NCBI GenBank assembly: GCA_030148365.1
Contig: JASBTO010000121.1
Location: 1 to 5,993 of the forward strand
Direction: 5' to 3'
From: Kangiellaceae bacterium
GTDB taxonomy: Bacteria; Pseudomonadota; Gammaproteobacteria; Enterobacterales; Kangiellaceae
Length of the DNA: 5,993 nt
How positions within the stretch are numbered: position 1 is the stretch's first letter; every line of letters begins with the position of its first letter. The position numbers were made by a program, and so were the translations under genes. The notes below the pieces were generated by a model. The model was given only the letters and a program-made list of their open reading frames with translations. It was not told the origin of the DNA and made no database searches. Shown one piece after another: positions 5,620 to 5,993 of the stretch.

Positions 5620-5993
5620 TTCGGGGACTTGCAACAGGATCTATCCAGATAAGGCTGGCCATTCTACCGGTTTTCCCGTCACGCCGGTAGGAGAAGAAAC
5701 GCTCTTGCTCGGTAAAGGTGCAATAGTTGCCGCCATGGACTTCAACGTCTCGCTGTGCCAACTTGTGGCGTGCGATCCCATACAGATCGGCCAGAAAGCG
5801 CCCGTTCGCGCGAACATCAAAGTAAGCCGCCAGTTTCGGGTCAGCCTGGACAAAGGTGTTCCGGACTTCTTCGCCGACTTCAAAAGCCGTCCGGGAGATG
5901 GCCGGACCGAGCCAGGCGAGCAAAGCGCCATCGCCGGTATAGCGGGCCAGGGTTTGCTCGATCACGCCGCTGACGAGCCCGCGCCAGCCCGCG
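5612..5993 (-). CDS. pgeF: Peptidoglycan editing factor PgeF (YfiH/polyphenol-oxidase family), C-terminal part; gene runs off the right edge
   Basis: The reading frame is open to the right edge, so only the last 126 codons are seen. At the edge it reads AGWRGLVSGVIE, the conserved HAGWRG motif of the DUF152/YfiH family minus its first residue, a metal-binding His. It continues with LLAWLGPAIS, FEVGEEVR and GRFLADLYGIAR, then the diagnostic C-terminal block NYCTFTE and FFSYRRDGKTGRMASLIWI. Family members are single-domain zinc/copper-binding proteins of about 240–250 residues. E. coli PgeF prevents build-up of muropeptides with a wrong first amino acid (Ser or Gly for L-Ala), and others were reported as laccase-like or purine nucleoside phosphorylase-like. 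A GTG at 5965 is internal, not the start. Its stop overlaps the downstream acyltransferase start. In many gammaproteobacteria rluD lies just upstream and clpB downstream, matching this order. Confidence 0.93.
   Translation of the reverse strand, partial: AGWRGLVSGVIEQTLARYTGDGALLAWLGPAISRTAFEVGEEVRNTFVQADPKLAAYFDVRANGRFLADLYGIARHKLAQRDVEVHGGNYCTFTEQERFFSYRRDGKTGRMASLIWIDPVASPRNA

Noticed and set aside
353..5634. pssA and the PlsC-like gene as parts of one phospholipid gene cluster
   Set aside because: They are separated by about 3.8 kb with clpB and two opposite-strand genes plus a strong bidirectional terminator between them, so there is no sign of shared control.
5612..5965. A 117-codon gene starting at GTG 5965
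   Set aside because: The same frame continues without a stop to the right edge and spells the conserved AGWRGL motif of PgeF, so the GTG is an internal valine and the gene is only truncated by the window.

Overview
The window looks like ordinary chromosomal DNA of a gammaproteobacterium. The evidence is a ClpB whose catalytic residues fall at the same numbers as in E. coli, the pgeF–clpB neighbourhood known from enterics and pseudomonads, a type II phosphatidylserine synthase of the Pseudomonas kind, and an rRNA leader whose boxA/boxC region closely resembles the E. coli leader. A free-living, probably pseudomonad- or Marinobacter-like lineage fits best, but the genus cannot be fixed from the sequence. 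No mobile element, CRISPR array, tRNA or toxin–antitoxin pair is visible.

Left end (1–352, minus strand): promoter and leader region of a ribosomal RNA operon. Its 16S gene must start just beyond the left edge. Two promoters with perfect TATAAT boxes lie about 100 bp apart (P1 near 265–292, P2 at 162–189), followed by boxA at 112–124. The gene immediately upstream on the same strand is pssA (353–1147), with no convincing terminator between its stop and rrn P1.

Middle (1148–2230): an intergenic region with two adjacent inverted repeats separates pssA from two small plus-strand genes. These are a DUF3579 protein (1363–1659) and an exported DUF4124 protein (1720–2175). They converge on clpB, and a strong bidirectional hairpin (2198–2228) terminates both sides.

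Right part (2262–5993, minus strand): pgeF (3' part only; it runs off the right edge), then an overlapping PlsC-like acyltransferase, then clpB. A near-consensus heat-shock (sigma-32) promoter for clpB sits across the last codons and stop of the acyltransferase gene. clpB is therefore physically part of a pgeF–acyltransferase–clpB cluster but appears to have its own stress-inducible start. PgeF acts in peptidoglycan quality control, the acyltransferase probably in phospholipid or lipid acylation at the inner membrane, and ClpB in protein disaggregation.

I did not find a new biological system. The points most worth a second look are the acyltransferase between pgeF and clpB with an altered FPEG motif, the sigma-32 promoter embedded in its 3' end, the dyad-flanked rRNA promoters, and the paired inverted repeats upstream of the DUF3579 gene.
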